Source of the DNA: Fibrobacter sp.
Lineage (GTDB): Bacteria > Fibrobacterota > Fibrobacteria > Fibrobacterales > Fibrobacteraceae
DNA: 64,000 bases
Direction: 5' to 3'
Assembly (NCBI GenBank): GCA_017642335.1
Contig: JAGCPF010000001.1
Location: forward strand, 105,463 to 169,462
Shown in pieces: positions 36,003-44,878 of the stretch. The notes under the pieces were generated by a model that was given only the letters and a program-made list of their open reading frames with translations, was not told the DNA's origin and ran no database searches. The position numbers and the translations under genes were made by a program. Positions within the stretch are counted from its first letter, which is position 1. Each line of letters opens with the position of its first letter.

Positions 36003-36835
36003 TTTTCTCTCTCCTGTAACTTCTTCACAAATCCCAGCGGGAACAACTGGATGTTCAGCTGGAATACCGTGTTGTCACCGGTACCTTCCTGCGACAACCT
36101 CAGAAGCTCCGAACGGAACTCCTTGATCTTTTCACGGATAAGGGCGATGTCGTCCATGTTGAAGGTCATGGTCACCGTGCTAATGTCTCTCAGCGGCGGC
36201 GCATGGCGTTCAAGGGATTCCCCTGCCAGCCGGATGGTTTCCTTTTGGAAGGCACGGACCGCCTCGGAACGCCAGTTACCCCCCGTACTCACGAAGGTGT
36301 CGTTGACTTTCCAGAAGCCGTCTCTATCCGTAGAAATCATATTCAGGTCGTACAGGAGCTGGACAGCTTCCTTAGCCTGCTCCACCGTAATCGCCGGTGT
36401 ACAGCTCTCCGCCAGACCCTCATAATCATCTTTGAATTTACATATTCCTATGATGGAACGTATCGCGTTATAGTACCAATGTCTGTAAAATTCGAGTTCT
36501 TTCTTGGCGAGACGCTTCAGGGGAATGCCCTTGAGCATCTGCATCTTCTCGTAATGGTTCAGGGCTTCGGAATCGGTCTTGGCCCTGCCAAAATGCACAA
36601 GTTCGGTCCAGTAGGCCGTTTCCTTCTCGTCGAGGCCGAAAAACTCGGCCATGGGCTTGATCAGGTTCACCGAAAGATGGATCTTGCTCTGGGAAACGCG
36701 CAGGAGGTTACCCGGATCGGCGTCTAGCTTCATCGCCATATAACGCCACGACACGACGGACTTGCGCTTCTTGAAATCCTCAAAAGCGTCACGTATCCAC
36801 TCGCGGTAATCCGTGTATTCAAAAATCGGTTTCAC
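35999..36835 (-). CDS. TIGR02147 family protein (DUF4423), module 2
   Basis: A 278-residue cytosolic protein: MKPIFEYTDYREWIRDAFED, an HTH-like segment VSWRYMAMKLDADPGNLLRV, then FYRHWYYNAIRSIIGI, PAITVEQAKEAVQLLYDLNM and the C-terminal FQLNIQLFPLG block typical of TIGR02147. GTG start, with AAGGA 8 nt upstream. It overlaps the lipoprotein gene downstream by 4 bp. Compared with module 1 the residues are strongly diverged but all landmarks are in place. Confidence 0.92.
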   Translation of the reverse strand: MKPIFEYTDYREWIRDAFEDFKKRKSVVSWRYMAMKLDADPGNLLRVSQSKIHLSVNLIKPMAEFFGLDEKETAYWTELVHFGRAKTDSEALNHYEKMQMLKGIPLKRLAKKELEFYRHWYYNAIRSIIGICKFKDDYEGLAESCTPAITVEQAKEAVQLLYDLNMISTDRDGFWKVNDTFVSTGGNWRSEAVRAFQKETIRLAGESLERHAPPLRDISTVTMTFNMDDIALIREKIKEFRSELLRLSQEGTGDNTVFQLNIQLFPLGFVKKLQEREK

Positions 36836-36934
36836 AATCGGTCCTTTATTTCATTTATAGCCAGTGAGTTAACCCACCCAAGACCCTTAAAATAAAAGAT
36901 ACTTTTGTAAACTAAAAAAAACGAGTGACCCCCC

Positions 36935-37381
36935 CTAGAGTTCGTTGTGGAAATTTACAACGACTTTTCCGGAGCCACACTCGGCCGTCCAATGGCATTC
37001 GGGAGCGCCCTTGGCCGCGCTGTTCAGGCATTTTCCTTCAAATTGGAACCATCCGGCCTTCTCCCGGTTTGGCACGCATGTTGCTGAGTACTCCAGATCA
37101 GCAACCTTCGAGGCATGCACCTCGGGCGCAGCCATCACGGCCGACGTGACACGAATCACGCATTCTTCCTTACCCGGGATTTCCTCTTCCGAATCGTCAC
37201 CCTCGGCAGCCGACCAGTGCAGCTGGACGGGCCTGAACCCGACACCGAGGTCCGGGGAATCGGACCGGTTCCCCGAGCACGCGAAAAACGACGCCACGAG
37301 GGCGCCGCAGACCAGAATTTTAGCGAGAACGCTTATATGTAGCGCTGGTAACGCGATTGCGGCCACCTTCCTTCGAGGCAT
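36935..37381 (-). CDS. Small cysteine-containing lipoprotein
   Basis: About 148 residues: a hydrophobic leader (LAKILVCGALVASFFAC) with a lipobox-like FFAC, then an acidic domain with several Cys (KEECVIRV, YSATCVP, GKCLN, ECHWTAECGSG). The start is uncertain: ATG 37381 has AAGG 6 nt upstream, GTG 37366 would be shorter; a frame from 37399 exists too. All of these begin inside the end of the diguanylate cyclase gene, so the genes overlap by 47-62 bp and are probably co-transcribed. No known family recognised. Confidence 0.6.
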   Translation of the reverse strand: MPRRKVAAIALPALHISVLAKILVCGALVASFFACSGNRSDSPDLGVGFRPVQLHWSAAEGDDSEEEIPGKEECVIRVTSAVMAAPEVHASKVADLEYSATCVPNREKAGWFQFEGKCLNSAAKGAPECHWTAECGSGKVVVNFHNEL

Positions 37382-38648
37382 AAAGCGCCTTGTCCGCACG
37401 CTCGAAGAGACGCTTCGGATCTTCGTCGGGAATCATCTCGGCAATACCGAAGGAGCAGGTCACCTGCTGCTGCTTGATGAGCACGGTGTTCTCGATGGCG
37501 ATGCGGAGCTTTTCGGCAAGGAACTGGGCGTTCTGGATAGGCGTGTCGCCGCAGAGCACCACGAACTCCTCGCCACCCCAACGCACGAGAGCGTCGGTAT
37601 TGCGGATCTTGCCCTGGATTAGTTTGGTCAAGTTCACCAGCACCTCGTCGCCGACCTGGTGGCCGTAGGTGTCGTTGATGTGCTTGAAATGGTCGATGTC
37701 CAGCATCACGAACGAAACCGGACGGCCGTTCTTGCTCAGGTTCTCCTGCTCGCGCATGAGCACGCTGCTGAAGCCGGCACGGTTGAGGCAGCCCGTCAGC
37801 GGGTCCTCCTTGCTGGAACGTTCGTATTCGGACTTCTCGATCTCGAGGGCGCGGAGGTTCTTCTCGAGTTCCTCGCGCTTCTTCTTTTCCTTCGCACGTT
37901 CGCGGCTGTAGTCGAAGAAGCGGATAATCAGGATGATGAGGAAGGAGACGAACCAGAGGGCGACCAGGATGGACACGAGGTCGAGTTTTGCAATCTTCTT
38001 GCCCTTGAAGCAGAGACCCTTGATTTCGAGGGTACCGTAGCCCAGCGGGGCGTTGGTGCCCGTCTGGATTTCAATAAGCGGGACGTTGCTCAGGTCGACG
38101 CGGGCCTTGTGCACGTTAATCTCGTTCTGTGCGACCCACCAGCTCGCCACACGGAATTCCTGCGGGACGAACACTGCCGGATAGGTCTCCTCGAGCGGGA
38201 AGAACTCTATTTCGTTGAACTTCAGGGAAGTCTCGTCCTCGGCACGGTAGAATGCGCTGTCGTAACCGCGCATGTACAGGCGGACGGTTCCCTCGCCGCG
38301 GGGCTTCACCCACACGAAGATACTGTCGTAGCGGGAAAGGTCCTTGCCACGGGTCTTTCCGTCACCCAGGAAAATCTTGACGCCGGCGTACGGGTAGGCA
38401 TACCCTTCGCGGAGTTCGTAGTCCACGATGATGGACGAGTCTGTGCGCTCCATGGCGATAGCCGACGAGCCGCCGTCGACGGAGTCCGTCTGGGCGATAA
38501 TGTAGGGGTAATCGGCGAGATTGAGGAATACGATGTCGTCGAGGCCGTTACGATAAGCGAACAGGGCTATCACGGTCACGAGCAACAGCACAAAGATCAG
38601 GATGTTCATCCTAAAGAGGGCGTATATCTTTTCCATTATCTTTGACAT
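37320..38648 (-). CDS. Membrane-bound diguanylate cyclase
   Basis: A 442-residue enzyme that makes cyclic di-GMP. Order: membrane helix ~14-30, a periplasmic beta-rich sensor region (~35-220), second helix (~230-248, ILVALWFVSFLIILII), a coiled-coil linker, and a GGDEF domain from about residue 275 (DPLTGCLNRAGF; DIDHFKHINDTYGH). The active site reads GGEEF at 358-362, and RNTD at 349-352 is the product-inhibition I-site (RxxD). It should thus be an active, feedback-regulated cyclase. No EAL domain. A TATAAT box lies 15 nt before the ATG. Confidence 0.95.
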   Translation of the reverse strand: MSKIMEKIYALFRMNILIFVLLLVTVIALFAYRNGLDDIVFLNLADYPYIIAQTDSVDGGSSAIAMERTDSSIIVDYELREGYAYPYAGVKIFLGDGKTRGKDLSRYDSIFVWVKPRGEGTVRLYMRGYDSAFYRAEDETSLKFNEIEFFPLEETYPAVFVPQEFRVASWWVAQNEINVHKARVDLSNVPLIEIQTGTNAPLGYGTLEIKGLCFKGKKIAKLDLVSILVALWFVSFLIILIIRFFDYSRERAKEKKKREELEKNLRALEIEKSEYERSSKEDPLTGCLNRAGFSSVLMREQENLSKNGRPVSFVMLDIDHFKHINDTYGHQVGDEVLVNLTKLIQGKIRNTDALVRWGGEEFVVLCGDTPIQNAQFLAEKLRIAIENTVLIKQQQVTCSFGIAEMIPDEDPKRLFERADKALYASKEGGRNRVTSATYKRSR

Positions 38649-38698
38649 GCGGGTATCCCCAAAATTATACCTAACGTAAAAGATATATAAATCTTAGG

Positions 38699-39751
38699 TC
38701 AACGGCTCAACCATTTTCCCAATCTAGCGACAATTGGGCGCATTTTATTGGCCATATCCTGGTGGGAATGGACGGAAGGGTGGCCCAAAAGGGCCGTATT
38801 TTCGGTCTGAATGGCCAAAAACTCCAAATCGGAGCGTCCGGAAGCCACCTGGGCGTCGTAAATCGCCTTCACCGTGGGGGTCAGGTCGTCATTCGGCCAA
38901 ATTTTGGTAGAAACGAGCAAAAACTTCACGCCGGGATGGGCGGAACGCAGCCTATCGAGCAGGTCGGCATAGGCCTTCTTGAACTTGGCCTTGTCCCCGT
39001 AAGGCGGCTCTCCCTGGAAATCGTTGATGCCGGCAAAAATGACCACAACCTGCGGATGAAAGGTCGCCAGGTCGTAAACTGCGGCATCGGGTTCCGCAGG
39101 GGCGGCCCCCGGGACCGTGTAGCGGTACAGGTCCATGAGAGTCCATTCCGGGACGATGTTCGCATAGTTGCGGACAATCCCGCGGCCGCTAGCGGCGTTC
39201 ACCTGGAAATCGGCCTTGAGCCCGTCAGCAAGCAAGAAGGCGTAGCTCTTGGAAGCATCGGTCTTTTCGAACTCCAAGTCGGGACTGTCGCCCGGGCCAC
39301 CCTCGCAGCCGAACCCCACCGTGAAGGAGTCGCCGATGAACTCGATGCGTCGATTCGAGGCGGCGGGCTTGTCGAAAAATTTCCCGGCCTTGTCGGTAGA
39401 TATCTTATACAAGATAACATAACCGGGATTCGTCTCGCTAACCTTGATGAGGCGGTAGCGGTGGCGCTGTCCGTCGAGACCCTTCACAACCTTGACCGAG
39501 CGTTCCTCGCCCGTCACGAAGTATTCCTTGGGGGAGCCGTCCACATCCAGGCGCCAGCGACTGTGCCCCTCGAGGTCGAACGAAAGGGTCGTGGCGCTTG
39601 CATTGAACTGGACCGTGGCGGCAGGGGCGCTCGTGCGCGCGCGGTCCGCAGAAATTTCCCAACGGCCGTTGAAAAGACAGTTATCCATAGAAGAAGCTCC
39701 GAAGGCTTGCAGGGCAGCAAAAGCCACCGCGAAAATAAGTTTATGACGCAT
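38699..39751 (-). CDS. CE2-type SGNH acetyl esterase
   Basis: A 350-residue secreted esterase: signal peptide MRHKLIFAVAFAALQAFGAS, an N-terminal jelly-roll (~20-130; GRWEISADRARTSAPAATV, DGSPKEYFVT) and a C-terminal SGNH hydrolase with IEFIGDSFTVGFG (nucleophile Ser142), FAGINDF and HPSVHSHQDMA carrying the catalytic His. This layout is that of carbohydrate esterase family 2, which removes acetyl groups from xylan and other plant polysaccharides. Start at 39751, not the upstream ATG at 39781: a TATATT box lies 6 nt before it, and the upstream codons read through promoter sequence. Divergent from the cytochrome gene. Confidence 0.9.
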   Translation of the reverse strand: MRHKLIFAVAFAALQAFGASSMDNCLFNGRWEISADRARTSAPAATVQFNASATTLSFDLEGHSRWRLDVDGSPKEYFVTGEERSVKVVKGLDGQRHRYRLIKVSETNPGYVILYKISTDKAGKFFDKPAASNRRIEFIGDSFTVGFGCEGGPGDSPDLEFEKTDASKSYAFLLADGLKADFQVNAASGRGIVRNYANIVPEWTLMDLYRYTVPGAAPAEPDAAVYDLATFHPQVVVIFAGINDFQGEPPYGDKAKFKKAYADLLDRLRSAHPGVKFLLVSTKIWPNDDLTPTVKAIYDAQVASGRSDLEFLAIQTENTALLGHPSVHSHQDMANKMRPIVARLGKWLSR

Positions 39752-39757
39752 ACCCCG

Positions 39758-39763
39758 AATATA
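39758..39763 (-). promoter_or_regulatory. TATATT -10 box, leaderless start
   Basis: Six nt before the ATG at 39751; decides the start of the CE2 esterase. Confidence 0.55.
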
Positions 39764-39814
39764 GATTATCTGCCTGACCATTTTTTCACATCTTCCACAA
39801 CCTAATCAATATTG

Positions 39815-39820
39815 TATATT
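39815..39820 (+). promoter_or_regulatory. TATATT -10 box, leaderless start
   Basis: Seven nt before the ATG at 39828; no Shine-Dalgarno sequence. Confidence 0.55.
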
Positions 39821-39827
39821 CTTTCCC

Positions 39828-40349
39828 ATGCGCAACCATCCGCTTTTCCCCGCCTCACTGGGCCTGCAACTGCTGGTCTACGGGACTCTCCTGGGTCTCG
39901 CCGCGGCAAGCGTGGCTTCGCCACCGCCCCAAAAGGAGCCCACCTCCCGCGAAAGCGCGAAGGCAGGGAGAACGGCGAGTGCAGCGAAGGCAGAGGCGCC
40001 GGCACCCGGCTCCGAGGGCGACACGCTCACCGTTGAGGACAAACGAATGGCGTACCTTGTCTACAAACTTTTGGACAAAGACGGGAAAATAAAAGGCGCC
40101 GACATCAAGCGCGGGGCGAAGCTGTTCTACCAGAACTGCAGGCCCTGCCACGGCGAAGACGGCCACCGCATCAACTTCACTCCGGGAAAAGGCGGGACAT
40201 TCATCGGCCAGCGGGCACGCGACGACATGCCCACGTTCTGGCACCAGATGAACTTCGGCGACGACGAGCGCAACATGCAGGCCTACTACGACGAGATTCC
40301 CCTCGACGAGATGATCGACATTGCAGGATTCGCCCAGACCTTGCCCTAA
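39828..40349 (+). CDS. Mono-haem cytochrome c
   Basis: A 173-residue exported protein: N-terminal hydrophobic segment (LQLLVYGTLLGLAAASVA), an Ala/Pro/Glu/Lys-rich linker to about residue 75, then a cytochrome c domain with Cys104-Cys107-His108 (NCRPCHGEDGH). Possible axial Met are Met134, Met141 and Met150. Such proteins carry electrons in the periplasm; covalent haem attachment needs a maturation system that is not in this window. Unexpected in a fermentative cellulose degrader. Transcribed divergently from the CE2 esterase gene. Confidence 0.85.
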   Translation: MRNHPLFPASLGLQLLVYGTLLGLAAASVASPPPQKEPTSRESAKAGRTASAAKAEAPAPGSEGDTLTVEDKRMAYLVYKLLDKDGKIKGADIKRGAKLFYQNCRPCHGEDGHRINFTPGKGGTFIGQRARDDMPTFWHQMNFGDDERNMQAYYDEIPLDEMIDIAGFAQTLP

Positions 40350-40365
40350 GGTCCAAACCCGAAAT

Positions 40366-40390
40366 AAAAAAAAGGCCCGACCTCGGGTCT
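40366..40390 (-). terminator. Rho-independent terminator
   Basis: AGGCCCGA (40373-40380) pairs with TCGGGTCT (40383-40390) with one wobble; on the minus strand a run of eight T follows. Serves the 40420-40989 gene. Confidence 0.75.
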
Positions 40391-40419
40391 AAGTCCTTGA
40401 TAATCGGATAGTTAGAAAG

Positions 40420-40989
40420 CTAGAACGAAGGCGTGATGCCCGGCTTCTTGCGGGTGAGGGCGGCTTCCTTGGCCAGTCCCCTGTGCGTCACGGTCCCGAT
40501 GGCAAAATAACGGCCATCCTTCTGGACTATGGCGGTGTAGATGTCCAGCGCCTTCACGGAGAACCACTGCTGGTACAGGTTGTGGATGCCCTCGCGCAGG
40601 TCCGTATCTTTAAGGGTGGGGTCCTGGGAAGAGCGGCCGTACTTTGCCGTGAACTGATCGGACATGTAGGCGACCGCCTCAAAGGACTTTGAAAGCCTTG
40701 CGCGCTCGACCCGGCCCGTACGCACTTCGAAGGCGTAGAACTTGTCGTTCTTGTTGAAGATGAAGTCCACCTGCACGGGTAGCTCGGCAAGCATGTAAAC
40801 GGGAATGACCACACGCTCGCCCTCGCCGCTACGTCCGTAGGGCTCGTAACCCAGCTTCATGACCTCTTCAATAACAGTCTCACGGGTAGACCCGAAAGGG
40901 ATACCCGCAAAAGAGGTAACATGCTGGGCCAGCGCTTCCATAGAAAGCGCCAGCACAATCAGTGTGGCTATAAATCCGTTTCTAAACAC
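40420..40989 (-). CDS. Small exported protein of unknown function
   Basis: A 189-residue protein with a signal peptide (NGFIATLIVLALSMEALAQ) and a compact alpha/beta-like body: SFAGIPFGSTRETVIEEVMK, LPVQVDFIFNKNDKFYAFEV, MSDQFTAKYGRSSQDP, and a basic C-terminus. The opening resembles short exported domains whose strands begin with IPFGSTR followed by an acidic helix; no function can be assigned. Single-gene transcript ending in a clear terminator. Confidence 0.75.
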   Translation of the reverse strand: MFRNGFIATLIVLALSMEALAQHVTSFAGIPFGSTRETVIEEVMKLGYEPYGRSGEGERVVIPVYMLAELPVQVDFIFNKNDKFYAFEVRTGRVERARLSKSFEAVAYMSDQFTAKYGRSSQDPTLKDTDLREGIHNLYQQWFSVKALDIYTAIVQKDGRYFAIGTVTHRGLAKEAALTRKKPGITPSF

Positions 40990-41071
40990 GCAATTCTCCT
41001 AAAACCAATGTAAAACATAATAAACTTTAGCCGAAAAAGCACCCATTTTGTAAAAAAAGGGCTCCTTTATC

Positions 41072-41077
41072 TATATT
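41072..41077 (+). promoter_or_regulatory. TATATT -10 box, leaderless start
   Basis: Six nt before the aroC ATG at 41084. Confidence 0.55.
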
Positions 41078-41083
41078 TTTATC

Positions 41084-42172
41084 ATGTTCAGCACGTTTGG
41101 TAAGATTTTTGCAATATCTACGTGGGGTGAATCACATGGTCCCGCTGTCGGGGCCGTGCTCGACGGTTGCCCCGCAGGCCTGCCCATCTGCGAAGCCGAT
41201 ATCCAGAAAGCGCTCGATCGCAGGCGGCCCGGCCAGAGCAAAATGACCACCCCGCGCAACGAAAAAGACCAGGTAAAAATCCTTTCGGGCGTCTTCGAAG
41301 GCAAGACGACGGGGACCCCTATCTGCTTTGCCGTCTTCAACGAGGACCAGCGCAGCGGTGACTATTCCGAAATCGCCAAATGGTACCGTCCGGGACATGC
41401 GGACCTGTGCTACGACATCAAGTACGGATTCAGGGACTACCGCGGCGGTGGCCGCAGTTCCGCCCGCGAGACCATCGGCCGCGTGGCCGGCGGAGAAGTC
41501 GCCCGCATCCTTTTGAACAAGGTTGCCGGCACGGAAATCCTCGCCTGGGTTTCTTCCATCGGCGAGGTGGACTGTCCCGAGGTCGACTTGAACAAAGTTT
41601 CTCTGGAACAGATCGAGGCAAGCCCCGTGCGCTGCCCCGACAAGGCCGCAAGCGACGCCATGGAGCAAGTCGTCCTCGGGGCACGCCAGAACGCAGACAG
41701 CGTCGGCGGCACGGTGACGCTCCTGGTGAGAAACCCGCCGAAGGGCCTCGGCGAACCCGTGTTCGACCGCCTCGACGCGCTGCTCGCGCAGGCGATGCTC
41801 AGCATCCCGGCCTGCAAGGGTTTCGAAATCGGGAGCGGGTTCAAGGCCGCCCGCATGCACGGCAGCGAACACAACGACGAAATCTACCACGACGAGACCG
41901 GATTCCACACGCGCACGAACAATGCCGGCGGATGCCTTGGCGGCATCTCGAACGGCGAACCCATCGTGTGCAGGCTCGCGTTCAAGCCCACCGCGACGAT
42001 ATCCCAGGAACAGAACACCGCAAGCCGCGAAGGCGAAAACGGGACGCTCGCCGCGAGAGGCAGGCACGACCCCTGCGTCGCCGTGCGCGCCCCCGTGATT
42101 GTCGAAAGCATGGCCGCCCTGGTCCTCGCGGACCTGTTCCTGCAGCAGAAACGCAACGAGATTGCATTCTAG
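41084..42172 (+). CDS. aroC: Chorismate synthase
   Basis: A 362-residue FMN-dependent enzyme that converts EPSP to chorismate, the last shared step of aromatic amino-acid synthesis. Signatures: GESHGPAVGAVLDGCPAG at the N-terminus, RRPGQSKMTTPRNEKD, YRGGGRSSARETIGRVAGG, and the C-terminal RHDPCVAVRAPVIVESM. Full length. Upstream TATATT predicts a leaderless mRNA. Followed after 16 nt by lpxK. Confidence 0.97.
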   Translation: MFSTFGKIFAISTWGESHGPAVGAVLDGCPAGLPICEADIQKALDRRRPGQSKMTTPRNEKDQVKILSGVFEGKTTGTPICFAVFNEDQRSGDYSEIAKWYRPGHADLCYDIKYGFRDYRGGGRSSARETIGRVAGGEVARILLNKVAGTEILAWVSSIGEVDCPEVDLNKVSLEQIEASPVRCPDKAASDAMEQVVLGARQNADSVGGTVTLLVRNPPKGLGEPVFDRLDALLAQAMLSIPACKGFEIGSGFKAARMHGSEHNDEIYHDETGFHTRTNNAGGCLGGISNGEPIVCRLAFKPTATISQEQNTASREGENGTLAARGRHDPCVAVRAPVIVESMAALVLADLFLQQKRNEIAF

Positions 42173-42188
42173 AAAACGAAATTTCCTG

Positions 42189-43022
42189 ATGTACCCCCTT
42201 GCGGCGCTGTACCGCATCGGTTATATCGTGCATCACAAGCTATGCCTTGCCCCCGGCAAGCCGACCTCGCATGCGCAGGTCGTGATTGTCGGCTCGTACC
42301 GCATCGGCGGCGCGGGCAAGACGCCTTTTTGCGCCTGGCTCGCAAGCGAGCTCTGCGGCATGGGCAAGAAGGTCGCCGTACTCTGCCATGCGGCGGCACG
42401 CGACGAAGCGGCCCTGCTCAAGAACAAACTCCCCCGCTGCACCGTGATCGCCACGCGCAACCGCTACAAGACGGCCCGCGAAATCGATGCGCAATACGAC
42501 ATCATCCTCTGCGACGACGGCTTCGAGGATTCCCGCCTGCAATTCGCGAAGGCGATATGCCTCGAATGGGGAGACGAACCGCAAGGCATCGCCGACCTGT
42601 TCCCCGCGGGCAGGGCCCGCAGCCTCCCCAGCGACCACCGCAACGTGGCGCTCCGGCTGAATTGCGCGGGCGACACCCCCGACATCCGCTTTTGCTTCCA
42701 GCAAATCCGCAATGCACGGGGCGATGCCCCCGAAGCCCCCGCGACACTCCTCGCAGGCATCGGCGACCCGGAACGGTTCTTCCGGGACGCCGAGCGCGCG
42801 GGCCTTCACGCGAGCAAGACAATCGCCCTGCGGGACCACGGCACCGGCATCCGCGACAAGGCGGCCAGGCTTATCGCCAAGGGCATCCCCGTCGTCACCA
42901 CCGAAAAGGACGCCTGCCGCCTCGACGCGGAAACCGTCCAAAGCGAAAACTTGTTCGTGGCGGTCCAATCCGTCGACGTAGTCCCGGACGCCCGCCAGAA
43001 AATCATGGCCCTTTTGCGCTAG
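42189..43022 (+). CDS. lpxK: Tetraacyldisaccharide 4'-kinase
   Basis: A 277-residue lipid A kinase at the inner membrane. P-loop GSYRIGGAGKTPF at residues ~35-47, the family motif ILCDDGFEDSRLQ, and AGIGDPERFF, VTTEKDACRL are visible. It is shorter than the usual ~330 residues, mainly by a short N-terminus; the ATG at 42189 begins MYPLAALYRIG like other family members. A frame from 42099 overlaps the end of aroC and is less likely. Shows that the organism makes lipid A. Confidence 0.9.
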   Translation: MYPLAALYRIGYIVHHKLCLAPGKPTSHAQVVIVGSYRIGGAGKTPFCAWLASELCGMGKKVAVLCHAAARDEAALLKNKLPRCTVIATRNRYKTAREIDAQYDIILCDDGFEDSRLQFAKAICLEWGDEPQGIADLFPAGRARSLPSDHRNVALRLNCAGDTPDIRFCFQQIRNARGDAPEAPATLLAGIGDPERFFRDAERAGLHASKTIALRDHGTGIRDKAARLIAKGIPVVTTEKDACRLDAETVQSENLFVAVQSVDVVPDARQKIMALLR

Positions 43023-43137
43023 CCCTCACTCGCTTGTACAACAACCGCATAAAATCGCCCCGCGAGCGTCCCGAACTACTTTTTCGGACAATATTATTTT
43101 TATATTACGCAAATGTAACCTTATTAGGAATATCTAG

Positions 43138-44643
43138 ATGACCCTTACCGAACGCATTTCCAAGCTCCTTCAGTCCCTGTCCGTTGGCATCCCCGAACGC
43201 GAATTCTGTTTCCAGCTCGCCTTCCTCGGCGTTATCATCAGCGAACCCTTCTACATCTTCGGCCGCTGCGGCTCGGGCAAGTCCCTCCTGACAAAGCGCC
43301 TCATCGCCACCTTCCGCGACCCGAAGGTCCTCAAGTTCGGCAAGCGCGAAGTTGACTTCCCGGACAAACTTGTCGGATACGACATGATCATCTTCCAGGG
43401 TTTCAACCCCTCGAGCGAACTTACGAAGCACAACCTCCAGGTCGCCATCCAGGACCGCGAGGACATCCCGCTGTTTATCCTGGGCGACGTCCGCCCCGAA
43501 ACCGCCATGCGCCAGACCGGCATGGCCGACCGTATTACACTGTCTATCACGCTCCCCGAAAGCCTCTCGGCCCCGGCGCTCTGCAACCTGCTGCAGAACC
43601 AGTTCGAAATCGAGAACTTCTCCGTAGACAAGGAACTCACCATCTCCACCGAAGAAAGGCGCCAGTGGCTGAGCGAAATCAAGCAGGTCTCGCTTTCTGA
43701 AGACGTCCTCAACATCATCGGCGGCCTTTCCGAAGCGGCGGACAACAACGACATCTACATTTCCATCCGTCAGTGGATGTCGCTCACCGACCTCATCAAG
43801 GCGACGGCGTTCTTCAACGGAAGAAGCGAAGCGAACATCACCGACACGTTCCTCCTGGGCACCGCGGTGTGGGGCAAGACCTCCACGAGCAGGGTCCTCA
43901 CGCAGAGCTACACCGAAATCCTCAACAAGCAGCTGCTCAAGGAAGTGCCCGGCGCGTTCGAGCAGGATTACGACACCGATGACCTCGCCTACCGTATAGA
44001 CCTTATCTCCAGAACAAGCAACAACTGCTACGACACGCACACGTTGAACAACCAACAGTGCCTCTACTACAGGATTACCATCAGCGGCGAGCCGGTGCAC
44101 CTGTACGTCCCGCTGTACCGCATCGAGACCGAAGAAGACTTCCATCCGTTCAACGAGCTGAACATGATCGAGAAGCGCGTCATGTGCAACTACCACGGGA
44201 CATCGACATGCTCCATCAGCATCGATTCCGCCGTGAAGGGCGTGAACGCCCACAGGGCCGGGCCGGTCAGGGCGGGAGCGTCGGTACGCTTCGAGGAATT
44301 CGCGAAGCTACCCACCTATATCGTCAAGGAGAACGACCCCGAAATCATCGCACGCAAGCGCGAACAGCTTGCCAACATCGCACAGGAAATCAGGGAAGTC
44401 TCCGAAAAGGAAAACCAGAAGCTGCGCGCCTGCAAGGCCATCTACCAAGCGCTCAAGGCCTCGGCAGAAAACGTGTTCTGCGACCCGAAAACGCTCAAGA
44501 ACGCGCAACAGGTCGTCAAGGACAAGTTCGACAACACTGCCGCCCAGCTGAAGAAGATAAAGGAAATCCACACGTCCCTCATCCAGCTGAACCGCAAGCT
44601 CAACGAAACCATCCAGAAGATGAGACAGGGCGGCAACGCCTAG
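43138..44643 (+). CDS. MoxR-type AAA+ ATPase (RavA-like)
   Basis: A 501-residue AAA+ protein. It begins LTERISKLLQSLSVGIPERE, the start seen in RavA, then Walker A FGRCGSGKSLLTKRL, and a family-like LSEDVLNIIGGLSEAADNNDIYISIRQWMSL segment with sensor residues. A less conserved C-terminal half (residues ~290-500) is helical and Lys/Glu-rich. RavA-type ATPases act with a VWA partner protein; none is adjacent here, so partner and client are unknown. AGGA lies 11 nt before the ATG. A strong terminator follows. Confidence 0.85.
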   Translation: MTLTERISKLLQSLSVGIPEREFCFQLAFLGVIISEPFYIFGRCGSGKSLLTKRLIATFRDPKVLKFGKREVDFPDKLVGYDMIIFQGFNPSSELTKHNLQVAIQDREDIPLFILGDVRPETAMRQTGMADRITLSITLPESLSAPALCNLLQNQFEIENFSVDKELTISTEERRQWLSEIKQVSLSEDVLNIIGGLSEAADNNDIYISIRQWMSLTDLIKATAFFNGRSEANITDTFLLGTAVWGKTSTSRVLTQSYTEILNKQLLKEVPGAFEQDYDTDDLAYRIDLISRTSNNCYDTHTLNNQQCLYYRITISGEPVHLYVPLYRIETEEDFHPFNELNMIEKRVMCNYHGTSTCSISIDSAVKGVNAHRAGPVRAGASVRFEEFAKLPTYIVKENDPEIIARKREQLANIAQEIREVSEKENQKLRACKAIYQALKASAENVFCDPKTLKNAQQVVKDKFDNTAAQLKKIKEIHTSLIQLNRKLNETIQKMRQGGNA

Positions 44644-44679
44644 GCTTTTCGCGACGCCGAAACGTCATTTTGGCAATCG

Positions 44680-44705
44680 GGGCCCCGCAAAGGGCCCTTT
44701 TTTTT
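44680..44705 (+). terminator. Rho-independent terminator
   Basis: GGGCCC (44680-44685), loop CGCAAA, GGGCCC (44692-44697), then eight T. Confidence 0.85.
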
Positions 44706-44800
44706 GCCATTTTGCATTGTGAAAAATCACTAATTTTTAGAATATGTATGGAAAATTGCTTAATTTTTTATAAAAAATGCGTTTTTGCATTGTAAAAGTA

Positions 44801-44828
44801 TTGACTTTCGAATTTTTTTGTTTATATT
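44801..44828 (+). promoter_or_regulatory. Sigma-70-like promoter of module 3
   Basis: TTGACT (44801-44806), 16 bp spacer, TATATT (44823-44828). A start near 44835 gives a ~44 nt leader with a strong SD (GGAGGG) ending 3 nt before the ATG at 44879. Unlike the leaderless genes nearby. Confidence 0.65.
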
Positions 44829-44878
44829 TAAAACATATCCAACAGAATCATGCCATTGATATGTGGGAAGGAGGGTCC

